The notes under the pieces: model-generated
The model's input: only the letters and a program-made list of their open reading frames with translations
Database searches by the model: none
Told to the model about the DNA's origin: nothing
NCBI RefSeq assembly: GCF_001661345.1
Contig: NW_017962917.1
Coordinates: forward strand, 868,001 to 932,000
Direction: 5' to 3'
Length of the DNA: 64,000 nt
DNA from: Ascoidea rubescens DSM 1968
Taxonomy: Eukaryota; Ascomycota; Saccharomycetes; Ascoideales; Ascoideaceae
Translations under genes and position numbers: made by a program
In this document: piece after piece, positions 10,203 through 20,741 of the stretch
Numbering within the stretch: the first letter of the stretch is position 1
How the letters are laid out: every line of letters begins with the position of its first letter

Positions 10203-11049
10203 TGCAGTTAGTAAAATAATAAAATAATAAAATGGTCAAGTAATCGCAAAAGGTGATAGTCGCAAATTGCAGATTTTGTTTGCTGCCTGAAACAAAAAGG
10301 TCTTTTTCAAAGTATAATTGTTTTATGTAAGTTTTCCCGTTCTGAATGTGCTTGGTGATGTTCTTTATAGCTCAAAAAAGGCTCAGGTTCTATTTTGTGC
10401 TCCAGAGCTGTAGAAGCTTTTTTTCACAGCCAAATCGATCACAGGGAAAAACGCACCCACCTGTTGGTCCCCAGACTGCTTTTCTAGCTGGATCTGCAGC
10501 CTCACCCTCTAACCGGGACAGTGATGAATGCGCCCCAAAAGCAGAAGTTGTCAATCACGTGCATCCAGTCAAACCCCCAGTCGAGACTGGCATCCACTTT
10601 TGCGGACAATATGCAGGTTCCGGCGCTAGGATGTGCGCTGAAATTTTCCACAGATTGTATTTCGTCTCAAAGAGTCAATTTTGGACCGAACCGAGCAAAG
10701 TACTAAATCAGGTTGCAGTACCAAATCGGGCTGCTTTGATTGGGCTTCGGCCAATTAAAGCGGCGCTGGGGTTGTTTGGTATCTCGGGAGAGAAACACTT
10801 TTTTTTTTACGATGGGCTGAACTTCCAGCTCTGTGGTGCAAAAGCCTTGAAGGAAATGATAGAATATCGACTTATAAATAGGATTTCCTTTCTCAATCGA
10901 CCTGAATTTTTTTTCCCATTTTTTTTCCATTTTTTTTCCATTTTTTTTCCATCTTTTTTTCTTTTTCTCAAGCTTCTGTCTGTTCTCTGTTTCTTCTCGC
11001 TGCCGGGTCTGTTTTGCATTGAATTATAGGAAAAGAAAACAAATAAACA
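10203..11049. promoter_or_regulatory. Divergent promoter region between the zinc-cluster gene and FAD2
   Basis: About 850 bp. The middle (10400-10760) is GC-rich compared with flanking DNA and includes ATCACGTGC (CACGTG at 10556-10561). Near FAD2 the plus strand has long T tracts broken by CCA (10912-10955), typical of a nucleosome-depleted promoter, and then a leader ending AAATAAACA just before the ATG. A 227-residue frame crosses this region but has promoter-like composition and no domain, so it is not called. Confidence 0.55.
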
Positions 11050-12279
11050 ATGTCTTCTGTTGCCACTGAGACAGTAACTCTCAACCAAAGATCTAGGAAG
11101 AAGCCCGCAGTCACCACCAACTTGACTGCTATTGATACCTTTGGAAACGTTTTCAAAGCTCCAGACTACACCATAAGCTCTATTTTATCTGCTATTCCCA
11201 AACACTGTTTTGAAAGAAAATGGTACCTCGGGTTGTACTATGTATTTAGAGATATATTCTGGTGTGTTGTCTTTGGCTATTTATCGAAAACATATATTCC
11301 ATTAGTCTCTAACTACTATGTTAGAGGGTTGTTATGGGCTATTTACACCAATATTATTGGCTGTTTTTACGTTGGGTTGTGGATTTTGGCACACGAATGT
11401 GGCCATCGAGCATTTTCCGATTATGAATGGCTAGATTCAACTGTTGGATGGATTTTGCACAGTTATCTTTATGTTCCATTTTTCAGCTGGAAATTTTCGC
11501 ACAGAAAACACCACAAGTACACTGGTAATTTGCATAAAGATATGGTTTTCGTTCCAAAAACCAAAGAAAAATTTTTAGAAAAACACGAAGTATCCCACTT
11601 GAAAGAATTAACTGAAGAAACACCTATTGTCACACTATACAATCTTGTTATTCAACAGGTTATTGGCTTTCAGTTATATTTGGTCTCTGATGTGACTGGA
11701 CAGCCCTATCCAGGTGTCTCCAAATGGAAAGTTAATCATTATAATCCAAATTCGCCAGTGTTTGATAAAAAGGACTACTGGTTTATTGTTTTGTCAGATA
11801 TCGGTATAATTTCTCAAAGTATTATTGTTTATCTTTGGGGCAAGAACTATGGCGTGTGGAGTGTTGTTATTGACTGGTTTATTCCATACATGTTGGTTCA
11901 TCATTGGATTGTGTTTTTGACATATTTACAGCATACAGACCCAACTATGCCACATTATGACAACGATGAATGGAATTTTGCTAGAGGAGCAGCTGCCACA
12001 ATTGATAGAGAATTTGGGTTTATTGGACAACATATTTTCCACGATATCATCGAAACACATGTTTTACATCACTATTGTTCAAGAATACCATTCTATAATG
12101 CTAGAGAAGCTACAGTTGAAATCAAAAAGGTTATGGGAGAACATTACAGACATTCAGATGAAAACATGTGGATTAGTTTGTGGAAAACTTCTAGATATTG
12201 TCAGTTTGTTGAGAACGATAAAGGTATTAATATGTATAGAAATGTTAACGGCCTAGGTCCCAAACCGATTGATGATTAG
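11050..12279 (+). CDS. FAD2: Delta-12 (oleate) fatty acid desaturase
   Basis: ER membrane di-iron desaturase that inserts the second double bond into oleate to make linoleate, using cytochrome b5 as electron donor. The 409-residue protein has the three diagnostic His boxes: HECGH (about residue 119), HRKHH (about 155) and HVLHH (about 342), between hydrophobic hairpins. The C-terminus is short and polar (GLGPKPIDD). The ATG at 11050 is preceded by an A-rich leader. The enzyme is present in many yeasts but not S. cerevisiae. A delta-15 (FAD3-type) activity cannot be excluded because the two are close relatives; the delta-12 role is the default for a first-listed copy. Confidence 0.88.
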   Translation: MSSVATETVTLNQRSRKKPAVTTNLTAIDTFGNVFKAPDYTISSILSAIPKHCFERKWYLGLYYVFRDIFWCVVFGYLSKTYIPLVSNYYVRGLLWAIYTNIIGCFYVGLWILAHECGHRAFSDYEWLDSTVGWILHSYLYVPFFSWKFSHRKHHKYTGNLHKDMVFVPKTKEKFLEKHEVSHLKELTEETPIVTLYNLVIQQVIGFQLYLVSDVTGQPYPGVSKWKVNHYNPNSPVFDKKDYWFIVLSDIGIISQSIIVYLWGKNYGVWSVVIDWFIPYMLVHHWIVFLTYLQHTDPTMPHYDNDEWNFARGAAATIDREFGFIGQHIFHDIIETHVLHHYCSRIPFYNAREATVEIKKVMGEHYRHSDENMWISLWKTSRYCQFVENDKGINMYRNVNGLGPKPIDD

Positions 12280-14793
12280 GACATATATAGGTATAGATTA
12301 TAGAAGTATAATACAGATAAATATATAAATATATAAATATATATAGATATATACTTGATTAATTTATAATTTATTTTAACTTTACATTAGTTTTAGTTTG
12401 ACTTCATTTAACTTAATTTAGTTGCAAAGTCTTTTTGATATTGAATTGACAGAAACAATAGAATTACTTTATCTTGCATTTCAATTTATTACAAAAATTG
12501 AAATAAATAAAGACCAAAATAAATAAATTATTTATTTAATTAATTATTTACTAATCAACCAATAATGGCAAGCAAATTAGAAATACGAGATAAACATTGA
12601 TTCAGATATCTCACATCTTAACTGTGAATAAATTTTTCGGATGATAAAGAAGTAAATGATTCCGAAGATACCAGATCTTTCAAATTTTTGAATTTGTTAA
12701 AAATTTGGACAATATACAGTTAAATTACATAAACAATATAAATATATCGTGATATAATATAATATAATAATATAAGATCAAATGGTTCACGTTTAAAAAG
12801 CAATTTCAAAGATATAATCAACAAAAAAAAAAAGAAATGTGATTGTCCTTTCTTTGTCATTTACTTCATGACATGACTAGAAAAAAGAATTCAAAAGTCA
12901 TTGATTGTATCATTATATTATAATACTACAGCTCGATATTGTTATCGATATTATCAGAAACCAGTCACATCCAATTCAGAACTGAGTCGATTTCTCAGCC
13001 AGAGTAAGAAGAACTTGGTGAAGTCTTTGGTCTTATCAAAAAATAAACCCTTTCCTTCCTTTTTACAAGGAACAAAAACAGTCACAATTCAGCCCGGAGC
13101 ACTTTGAAAACACGTGCATTTACTCACGTGATCAAGCCCCCACATAGTGGAATTCCAGCGCTCAGCTTCGTGACTGGAAGCAGCTGTCACACAGCAAAGT
13201 GCTTCATTTGCGGTGCGAAAGAAAGCAAAAGCGGAATCGTTTCCACTACTGAGGAACACAGGCACCAATAAGGTCTGCACAACAAAAGTCATCCCAAAAG
13301 TCAGAGGGGCGCTAGACGGTGGAGCCTGGGCCGGACTCGAATATCTCCGCGGCGAAAAAGAGATTTTGACACTGTGGCGCTCAAGGCTGGCAACTGTGGC
13401 GCACGGAAGTAATAAGGTTGGGCGTGGCCAGTGCGACGTGCCGAATCAGACTTTTTTCAAGACGATAAGACGTTTCCTACAGCTGTTGAGTAAGTAAGAA
13501 AGCAGTTTGAGTTGGCTGTAGAGAGCTAATTTCTCGATAGTGGATCAAAACAAACAAACAAGTGCAAAGAGCTTGAGCAGAGTTGTTTTTTCTAGATTAG
13601 TGTATCTTTCGCACTATCAATCCATCATTACAGGCCAAAACAGCATTATCACCAACGAACGAAAACATGATATGTGATGATAAATGGACGATATGCATCA
13701 AGGTTGTGCGAGAAAGTTTTGCACAAAGAAAGTTCTCACAAGAGCAAGAGCATGATTCGGGGAGGCGAATGGTGGATAGAGCTACTCAAAGCAATCTCCA
13801 GAGCAGATCAAGAGAAAGCTCCAAAGAGCCAATCAGAGCACTGCGTGGGGTTGACACATTACTGCTACTGCTTCCCATGGTCTTGTGCTCTCCTCGAAGC
13901 CTCTCTTTCTGCTGCCAGTTTACTGCTAATTTGTTGCCATTTCTCTCAAGCTCTCCAGGCCATGCTATTCATACGCCATCTCCTTGATGCGCCATTGAAA
14001 ACAGACCACAGCATTTTCAGACACTGAGGACAGATTCGGAACCGGCTTCCGCTTCACACCACCCCCGCGAGTGGGATGGAACAGTGTCTCTTTTTACGCT
14101 CTCTCTTCACACGGTCTTTATTCACCCGTGGAAACGGCGCTTTTCTCGTGACCAGCCCACGTGGCCGCTTTGCTGTGTGAAAAAATTCCAACATTTTCTA
14201 AAACCACTCACTTTTGCTCAAAACGGATCTAATTTTGCGTTGTCCAACCTCTCTTCTATTATATTCCACTCTAAACAGCTATACTTTTCCTGTTGCTACC
14301 CTATTGTTGATATTTACTGTGTACTCTTACAGATCCTAGAACGGTAGTGTGAAATGAGAAATGAAATTATCGATCTAAACTAAACTAAAAAAAATAAAAC
14401 TATACAAAAACAGCAAAGAGAAACTAAATTCCAAAGGGATATATGAATAAAAAACAGGTTAAAAGAACAAAGGAAATAAAAAAAAAATAAATATATTTGA
14501 ATATATTATTGAGAAAACAGTATTAATAATATTATTATTACCAAACTGACGGAATTAATAAACTTGAAAAAAATTAAACAAATTAAAATATTATGATATT
14601 ATGATATAATGAAATTATGAAATTAAAATAAAAAATAGAAGCAAATAAAAAAATTAACCCAAATCCGAATTTTTATAATTATACCTAACTTTTTTTTTTA
14701 TTTTTTATTTTTAAATTTTCAATTTTCAATTTTCAATTTTATACAAGATTATCCATAATCTTGTATAAAATGAATTGTTTTGCAGCCAAAATT
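12280..14793. other. Long convergent intergenic region with a GC-rich core; no credible gene
   Basis: About 2.5 kb between the 3' ends of two convergent genes, much longer than usual here. 12280-13080 is AT-rich with short TATA-like repeats. 13080-14340 is GC-rich (for example 35 of 60 bases at 13321-13380) and contains CACGTG at 13111, 13125 and 14158. It ends in a pyrimidine-rich stretch like a promoter or leader (14240-14340). 14350-14790 is again extremely AT-rich. The frames present (94, 106 and 117 residues) overlap in different phases and show no domain. Possibilities are a long noncoding RNA or the remains of a promoter whose gene is gone. Confidence 0.5.
14737..14770. repeat. 34-bp perfect inverted repeat (16-bp arms, 2-bp centre) in the 3' flank of the AEC-family gene
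   Basis: Arms at 14737-14752 and 14755-14770 are exact reverse complements (TTTTATACAAGATTAT), separated by CC. It begins 24 bp past the stop codon of the minus-strand gene, so it would form a strong hairpin in its 3' UTR. On the far side lies a short CAATTTT tandem (about 14718-14740). It may act in 3'-end formation or RNA stability, or mark an old insertion. No function is known. Confidence 0.85.
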
Positions 14794-16281
14794 TTATGCA
14801 CTTGACCATTTTAAAACTTCTAGCGATGCAACAACAATTGCAATTGTAGTTGGCAATGTTAAGACAACATATCCCCAAAACAAGACACCAGCCATTTCCT
14901 TTTCATATAGCTCATTCAATTGACAAATTTGTGATAACTGAATAGCTGGTGGTGATATAGTTAAAATAAATGCAACAACCAAAAAGACTGGATCGTCCAA
15001 TATAGATATTGGCAAATACTTGACAACAACAGCAATCAATGGCAATAATATCAATGGCGGTAAAATCATTCTGGATAATAATGAACCAAATATCAATTTG
15101 TTGTAATTTGGAGTAGCAGGTTTAATGTCTGGTGATGGGTACAAGTTGGATCCCAAGACAACTAAAATCAATGGAATTGAAACAGATCCCATTTGTCTTA
15201 TAGCCAATGCAACTGTGTTTTGAATAAACCCATTATCAACGTAAAACGATTTCTGTAAAATCGGCACTGAGGCAACAAACACTGCTGCTGCCATTGAGTA
15301 TAATGGTGGATTCATAAAGGCTAAAAATGATTCTTTGAATTTCATTAATTTCTCACTCATATTGTTTAAGAAATTGCTACTATATCTTCTAGTAACAATT
15401 CGATTATTATTTAATAAACTTGTAGTTTCATTAGTACTAACGAGTTGATCACCATTATCGATGACACAATCATTATCATTATCATTATCATTATCATTAT
15501 CATTATCATTATCATTATCGCTGGAATTAGAAAGAACAGTTCCGTATCTTAATGAAGATCCCGCTGAAGAATCTGATAAATCACTAATATGTTGATGATT
15601 TTCTAGTAACGATTGATATTCTAAATCACCGTCATTTATTTTTTTATTATTATTATCATTGTCGCCATCACTGTTATTTATAGAAACAACTTTTGGATTG
15701 TTCTTTATAAGATATCTATTAGGCTGATAAATTTCCTCGTGGGTTCTCTTTTTTAAAAGAGTGTTATAACCCCAAGACCATCTTAAAACTTGCCCCAATT
15801 GTTGAAAGATCAAAAGATAAAGAATACCTCTTGACGCAACGTTATCAGGAGTATCATTTTCAATATCGTCCCACAATAAATTTGGCAATGTGTATGACAA
15901 GGCTATGGTTAATGAAACAGGCAAGGAGTTTGAATTACCAAACACTGACATTGCAGTAACGTAATTAGTCTCTGGCTCATTCAATTTTAAAATACTGGAA
16001 GTTATTTGAGAACATGAATAAGAAACTAAAGTGGATATCACGTAGAACACAGGTATTATAGCAATCTCAATCAATTTCTTTAAACTCAATGAAGGTGCCA
16101 ATTTGGAGAAGATTAAACATGGTGTGAACAAATCAACGTTTAATTGACTGATTTGTTTTTGAGCAGTGGGATTTAATAAACCAACTTTAGCAGAGAAATA
16201 CCCAGCAAGACAAATTATAATAACCTCAACAACAGCTTGAAATGTTAAGAACGAAATTTCCAAATAAGATAGTTCAGCCAT
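14794..16281 (-). CDS. Auxin efflux carrier (AEC) family membrane protein, Ecm3/YNL095C-like
   Basis: A 495-residue membrane protein with about five hydrophobic helices at each end and a long hydrophilic loop (roughly residues 185-330). The N-terminal half has VEVIIICLAGYFSAKVGLL, LNVDLFTPCLIFSKLAPSL and VFGNSNSLPVSL, the characteristic regions of the fungal AEC-type group that includes Ecm3, YNL095C and YOR092W. The C-terminal half is PIL/PIN-like (LALRQMGSVSIPLILVVLGSNL-type region). The loop includes an (Asp-Asn)n tract coded by an ATTATC repeat. In yeast the function is poorly defined, probably solute or ion export across an internal membrane or the ER. It is divergent from RHB1. Confidence 0.87.
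   Translation of the reverse strand: MAELSYLEISFLTFQAVVEVIIICLAGYFSAKVGLLNPTAQKQISQLNVDLFTPCLIFSKLAPSLSLKKLIEIAIIPVFYVISTLVSYSCSQITSSILKLNEPETNYVTAMSVFGNSNSLPVSLTIALSYTLPNLLWDDIENDTPDNVASRGILYLLIFQQLGQVLRWSWGYNTLLKKRTHEEIYQPNRYLIKNNPKVVSINNSDGDNDNNNKKINDGDLEYQSLLENHQHISDLSDSSAGSSLRYGTVLSNSSDNDNDNDNDNDNDNDNDCVIDNGDQLVSTNETTSLLNNNRIVTRRYSSNFLNNMSEKLMKFKESFLAFMNPPLYSMAAAVFVASVPILQKSFYVDNGFIQNTVALAIRQMGSVSIPLILVVLGSNLYPSPDIKPATPNYNKLIFGSLLSRMILPPLILLPLIAVVVKYLPISILDDPVFLVVAFILTISPPAIQLSQICQLNELYEKEMAGVLFWGYVVLTLPTTIAIVVASLEVLKWSSA
15471..15520. repeat. ATTATC hexanucleotide microsatellite encoding Asp-Asn repeats
   Basis: About eight copies of the hexamer in frame within the AEC-family gene give an alternating DNDNDN stretch in its cytosolic loop. 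The hexamer period keeps the reading frame when copy number changes. Confidence 0.9.
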
Positions 16282-17251
16282 AAATTGAATCTGAAAGTGG
16301 AAAAGAAAAATAGTAAAGGAAAAGGAAAGAGAAAAAGAAAGTGAGAGAACTTATTTAAATTCTCTGAGTTAATTTTTTTTTTTAGAGTTTTTTTTTGGAT
16401 TTGGTTTTCTATTGTTGGATTTTTTAATTAGGTATTCCTCAGCAATCGCAACAAAAGTAAGACAAACTATGGTAAGAATAAAAAAAATGAAACTAAAGAA
16501 AAAAATGAAAGAAAGCGAGTAGGTTTTTATATTTGCAAGCTGAACTAGAGCATAAAGTCCATTTCAAGTGTAGGCAATGAGTGCATTTTAGATTTGTTCC
16601 TTCATGTTGAGCAGCTCAAGTTGGAAGAAAAATAAATGCTGAAATTATCTGAAAGTATGAAATTAATGATAAAAAGTTCAAATAGAAAGAGCTTAAACTC
16701 TAAAACACTCCGTGCAGATCTCGGAACAGTTTTAGTCAGGTGAGTTTCTGCGCCACACCGGATTGGGATGTTGCATTTTCTCCAACTGCGAAAACAGCTT
16801 TCGGCGCGAAAAACCGGAAGAGAAGAGTTTTCTTGTTTACGCATGTGTGCCTGCTTTTTGCTCCCGTTTCTGCGGACGCTCCTTGTTGGTGCAATTCTTG
16901 GGGGCCGCGATAAGTGATGGAGCGTGCGAGATTTATGGAATAAAGTAGCCCGATTAGAAGCTTCAGCAAGAAGGGAAGATAGATAAACTGATAGATATAA
17001 ATTGAAGGCCATTGGAACAACTATCGTAGGGACTGGGTTTTGTTATAGTTCTCATTATACTTTCACTTTGAACGTTTTAGCTTTTCATCGTTTCTAAATT
17101 TTTACGTTTTTATATATTTACATTTTTATCTTTTTATATTTTTGTATTTTTGTATTTTCACACCATTACTTTATTGCAGGTACATTTTCGCTCAACATTT
17201 CAGCAGTTGCGATTTTTTAGCATATGAGCATTTGAGAAATTTTAACAAAAC
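16282..17251. promoter_or_regulatory. Divergent promoter region between the AEC-family gene and RHB1
   Basis: About 970 bp with poly-A/T tracts near both starts and a GC-rich middle (16690-16940). Frames of up to 136 residues on the minus strand overlap each other and have no domain. On the RHB1 side, TTTTTATAT and TTTTTGTATT tracts at 17100-17160 are typical T-rich promoter DNA. Confidence 0.5.
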
Positions 17252-17827
17252 ATGAACAAACCAGGAATTTCACGAAAACTAGCTGTTGTTGGTGCTAGAG
17301 GAGTAGGAAAATCTTCACTAACTGCCAGATACACACAAGAAAAATTCCTAGATTCCTACTATCCAACAATTGAAAACCAATTTTCCAAAGACGTCACAAT
17401 AGATAAAAAGCTTTATAACCTAGAGATATTGGATACTGCTGGCCAAGATGAGTACTCCATGATGAATGACAAACACTTGATTGGTATCCATGGATACATA
17501 TTAATTTACTCAGTCACTTCAAGATCCTCCTTTGAGCTAATCTCAACCATTAGGGAAAAGATCGTTGATTCCATTATACCCCTAAGCGATGGTGATTCTG
17601 TTGACATTCCCTTTGTTATAGTGGGCAATAAAACAGACTTGAATGCTCTGAGACAGGTTCCAACTACAGAAGGTGAAGAGCTAGGCAAAAAATTCAACTG
17701 CCCTTTCATTGAAGTCAGTGCAAAGGATAACATCAACGTTGACAAGTGTTTTAAGTTGGTATTGACCACTGTTAACAAGTTTATTGATCCTCCCATCTCT
17801 AAAGAGTCCAACTGTTCCATTGTTTAA
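17252..17827 (+). CDS. RHB1: Rheb-family small GTPase Rhb1
   Basis: Ras-superfamily GTPase of the Rheb branch, which links nutrient state to TORC1 and arginine/lysine uptake in yeasts. The 191 residues include G1 GARGVGKS, where Arg at the third position of the loop is the Rheb signature, switch I YPTIENQF, G3 DTAGQDEYS, G4 NKTD and G5 SAK. The protein ends in the CAAX box CSIV for farnesylation. The segment HGYILIYSVTSRSSFE closely follows Rheb rather than Ras. The ATG at 17252 follows an A-rich context. Just after the stop, the 3' flank carries a CTCTAAT heptamer array. Confidence 0.93.
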   Translation: MNKPGISRKLAVVGARGVGKSSLTARYTQEKFLDSYYPTIENQFSKDVTIDKKLYNLEILDTAGQDEYSMMNDKHLIGIHGYILIYSVTSRSSFELISTIREKIVDSIIPLSDGDSVDIPFVIVGNKTDLNALRQVPTTEGEELGKKFNCPFIEVSAKDNINVDKCFKLVLTTVNKFIDPPISKESNCSIV

Positions 17828-17862
17828 ACAGCCTCCTCACTCATACTGGCATTCCTTCACAC

Positions 17863-17902
17863 CTAATCTCTAATCTCTAATCTCTAATCTCTAATCTCTA
17901 AC
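17863..17902. repeat. CTCTAAT heptamer tandem array in the RHB1 3' flank
   Basis: About five consecutive copies of a 7-bp unit lie 35 bp past the RHB1 stop codon. It is short and noncoding. The unit is not an obvious telomeric repeat. Confidence 0.85.
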
Positions 17903-18282
17903 CTTCAATCTATAATATATCTTTCTCTTCTCAGAAATGTCTCTTTAATTGAATATTTCTATAATTACATATCTCCTACCTGCTAAAAACCCACATACAC
18001 TGAACTCGTTTTCCTTTGGATGTGGAAGTAAGTCACATGTTCCTGTTCTATTCGGAAAAAATTGAAATAAATTAAAAAAAATTAGAAATAAAAAATCGTT
18101 AAACCAATTATAAGCAGAGAGTCTTTTGTTGAGATATCTATTGATATTAACGCACATTAATCTATATAAACCGTTACTTTTCTTATTTAATTACTTTATT
18201 CCATATATTTCGTGATCTTTTGTAGATTTTTTTATCTTTTTGCCTCACTTGACCTAGATCTTGACAAATCTTAGTTAGAAAA

Positions 18283-19390
18283 ATGAATTCTAGAGAAATC
18301 AAAACCGCTATATCCAACATAGAAAATGCTTCTAATGATGAAACAATTATGGATATCTTAAATCTACTAAAACGAGACGTTAAACCAACTGAAATGTTAC
18401 TAAGAGTAAGTAACGGGACCTTCCCTTTCAATTTTTTTTTTCTTTTCTTTTCTTTTCTTTCCTTCTTTCCCTTTTAGATCTAGCTTTTTTTTTACTAGCG
18501 TTTTACTAACGTTTTACTGACATTTTATTTATTTTTTTTATTTCTAGGAAACGAAAGTTGGTGTATCTGTTAATAAACTTCGTGCATCAAAGAATCCAAA
18601 GATATCTACTTTAGTCAAGTCAATAATAAAAAAATGGAGGGAAATTGTCAGTGCTGAGAAAAAACTAAAGAATAAATCTCTCTCACACAGCAAACCCTCA
18701 AAATCTTTTGATAAATCACACAATTTATCACCAAACTCTTCAGATAACAATAGCACCAGTAATGTTAGCTCTAATAATAAAGCTCTTGCTAATAGCGGTT
18801 CTAAAATCCTTAATTCAATTCCATCTGTGTCAAACAGTAATTTACCAAGAAATGCTAGAACAGATAATGTCAATGTTCAAATCTATGATGATAAAACGAG
18901 AGTTAGTTCATTAAGTGCACTATACAATGCTTTGGTCTCAGATAGACCACCATTAATTTATAAACCTTCTGAAGCATTTAAAATAATTAAAGAGATTGAA
19001 GCTTTATGCCATAAACAAACGCTATATCAAATTAATGATACTTACAGATCAAAATTAAGAACCTTAGTGATGAATATTAGATCAAAGAATAATCCTCAAT
19101 TAAGATACAAAATCTTGAATGGTGACATATCTCCCTCATCTTTGGTTAAAATGTCGCCAGAAGAAATGATTAATGATACCTTGAAGGAAAAAGTTAAGAA
19201 AATGAAAGAAGAAAATTTATTTAACGCCGAAGTTCCTCAAGAAAAGAGAGCTGTAACTGACAGATTTACCTGTGGCAAGTGTAAACAAAAAAGAGTTAGT
19301 TATTTCCAAATGCAAACTAGAAGTGCTGATGAACCTTTAACAACCTTTTGTCGTTGTGAAAATTGTGACAATAGATGGAAATTTTCTTAA
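18283..19390 (+). CDS. DST1: Transcription elongation factor TFIIS (exons 18283-18405 and 18548-19390)
   Basis: TFIIS rescues backtracked RNA polymerase II by stimulating transcript cleavage. Joining the two exons in phase gives 321 residues, close to S. cerevisiae Dst1 (309). Exon 1 (41 codons) and the start of exon 2 form the N-terminal TFIIS helical bundle (TKVGVSVNKLR...IIKKWREIV). A Ser/Asn-rich linker follows, then the central domain II (KYKIL-type region with SPEEMINDTLKEK). The C-terminal zinc ribbon has CGKC and CENC pairs flanking the invariant acidic hairpin RSADEP that reaches the polymerase active site. The protein ends NRWKFS, as TFIIS proteins do. Without splicing the N-terminal domain is lost, which supports the intron. 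Confidence 0.93.
18406..18547 (+). other. Spliceosomal intron of DST1 (142 bp)
   Basis: The 5' site is GTAAGT (18406-18411). The branch site TACTAAC is at 18504-18510, 38 bp from the 3' site TTTCTAG at 18547. The intron is pyrimidine-rich and sits after codon 41 in phase 0. All three signals match yeast consensus. Confidence 0.93.
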
Positions 19391-19829
19391 TTTAATTCAA
19401 TTGCTTGTTATAATACATTGGTCATTGTTTTTTATTTTTTTTTTTTCTGTTTTATTTTCAGTTTCTCGGATTTCTTTATTACTTTATTACTTTACTACTT
19501 TATTATTTCATCACTTTAGTATTTAAATATGAAATCTGTATATTAATTCTTTAATTTTTTGCTATTAATCTTAGTTTATATCGTGATTAACATAAACTAA
19601 GTAAATCACATTATATTTCTTTTCAAAGTTCTCTATCTCTATAAATGTAATGAAGAAAACAAACGAAAAAGAATACCAATATAATCGGTAAAAAAGATTT
19701 AAAGTTTAATAATAACTAGAAATTTGTGAAAACATGATGATATTTATATATTAATATAATAAGGCTGATAAAAAAAAAAGTAAAAATTGGAATATGAATA
19801 AATGTTTAGGTCTATTATTGATGAAGAGG

Positions 19830-20741
19830 TTATTTATCACCAGTCAAGGCTTCGTAAGCCTCGACATATTTAGCCATTGTTTTAGTAACAATTTCATCTG
19901 GAATTGTTACATTTTCTTTGGCTCTCAACTTATTATCGGTTAACCAGTTTCTTAAAAACTGTTTATCATAAGAATCCTGGCCTTGACCTAGTTTATAGGT
20001 TGACAAGTTCCAAAATCTTGAGGAATCAGGAGTTAGAACTTCATCGACTAGAACTAGATTATTTTCATCATCCAAGCCAAATTCGAATTTCGTATCAGCG
20101 ATGATGATATTTTTAGTCTTTGCATAGTCTTTTGCTTTTTTGTATAATAAAATTGCAATTTGAATTAAATCGTCAACGATTTTTTTGGAACCAACAATTT
20201 TAATTGCCTTTTCGATGGAGATGTTTTCATCGTGTTGTCCGTTTTCAGCTTTAGTGGATGGAGTAAAAATTGGGGATTCAAATTCATGAGATTCTTGAAA
20301 GCCTGGGGGATATTTCGTTCCATGAACGGTTCCATGTTTCTTATATTCAGACCATGCAGAGCCTGTTAGATAGCCTCTAACAATGACTTCTAGAGGGACT
20401 AATTTGTATTTATTAACAATTAGAGATCTGTCGACTAATTGTTGTAGATATTTTGGTTGCTGGATTTCTTTGGTCAAGCCCTGTTGGAGCGTAATATGGG
20501 ATAGATGGTTTTTGACATCGTCTTTGAAGAATTCAAACCAAAACTCTGATAATTTCGTCAAAAGCTTTCCTTTGTTGGGAATACCATTGTTCATGACAAC
20601 ATCGTAGGCTGAGATTCTATCGGTGGCAACAAACAACAACTGAGAATCATTCACTTGGTAGATATCGCGAACTTTGCCTCTAGCGATTAGTGGTAGTTTG
20701 CCATCTAGATTTGTTTCTAGAAGATAGGGTTCTTGTGACAT
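19830..20741 (-). CDS. ADE1: SAICAR synthetase (phosphoribosylaminoimidazole-succinocarboxamide synthase)
   Basis: Cytosolic purine-biosynthesis enzyme that joins aspartate to CAIR with ATP to make SAICAR. Motifs visible are ARGKVRDIY near the N-terminus, TDRISAYDVVMNNGIPNKG, the EVIVRGYLTGSAW region, DTKFEFGLD and DEVLTPDSSRFW, all standard for the family. I start it at the Met at 20741 (MSQEPYLLETNLDGKLPL), giving 303 residues, very close to S. cerevisiae Ade1 (306). The frame is open 29 codons further upstream to an ATG at 20828, but that extension is Pro/Ser-rich and not family-like. The gene is divergent from the ABCG transporter. Confidence 0.95.
   Translation of the reverse strand: MSQEPYLLETNLDGKLPLIARGKVRDIYQVNDSQLLFVATDRISAYDVVMNNGIPNKGKLLTKLSEFWFEFFKDDVKNHLSHITLQQGLTKEIQQPKYLQQLVDRSLIVNKYKLVPLEVIVRGYLTGSAWSEYKKHGTVHGTKYPPGFQESHEFESPIFTPSTKAENGQHDENISIEKAIKIVGSKKIVDDLIQIAILLYKKAKDYAKTKNIIIADTKFEFGLDDENNLVLVDEVLTPDSSRFWNLSTYKLGQGQDSYDKQFLRNWLTDNKLRAKENVTIPDEIVTKTMAKYVEAYEALTGDK

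Noticed and set aside
10346-11029. 227-residue plus-strand frame before FAD2
   Set aside because: It covers the FAD2 promoter, including T/C tracts that encode Phe runs; no family resemblance.
13125-13132. ATCACGTG resembling a point-centromere CDEI element
   Set aside because: No adjacent long AT-only CDEII-like segment and no CDEIII-like motif at the expected side and distance.
13213-14347. Several frames of 87-117 residues in the GC-rich core
   Set aside because: They overlap in different phases, have no domains and no convincing splice signals joining them.
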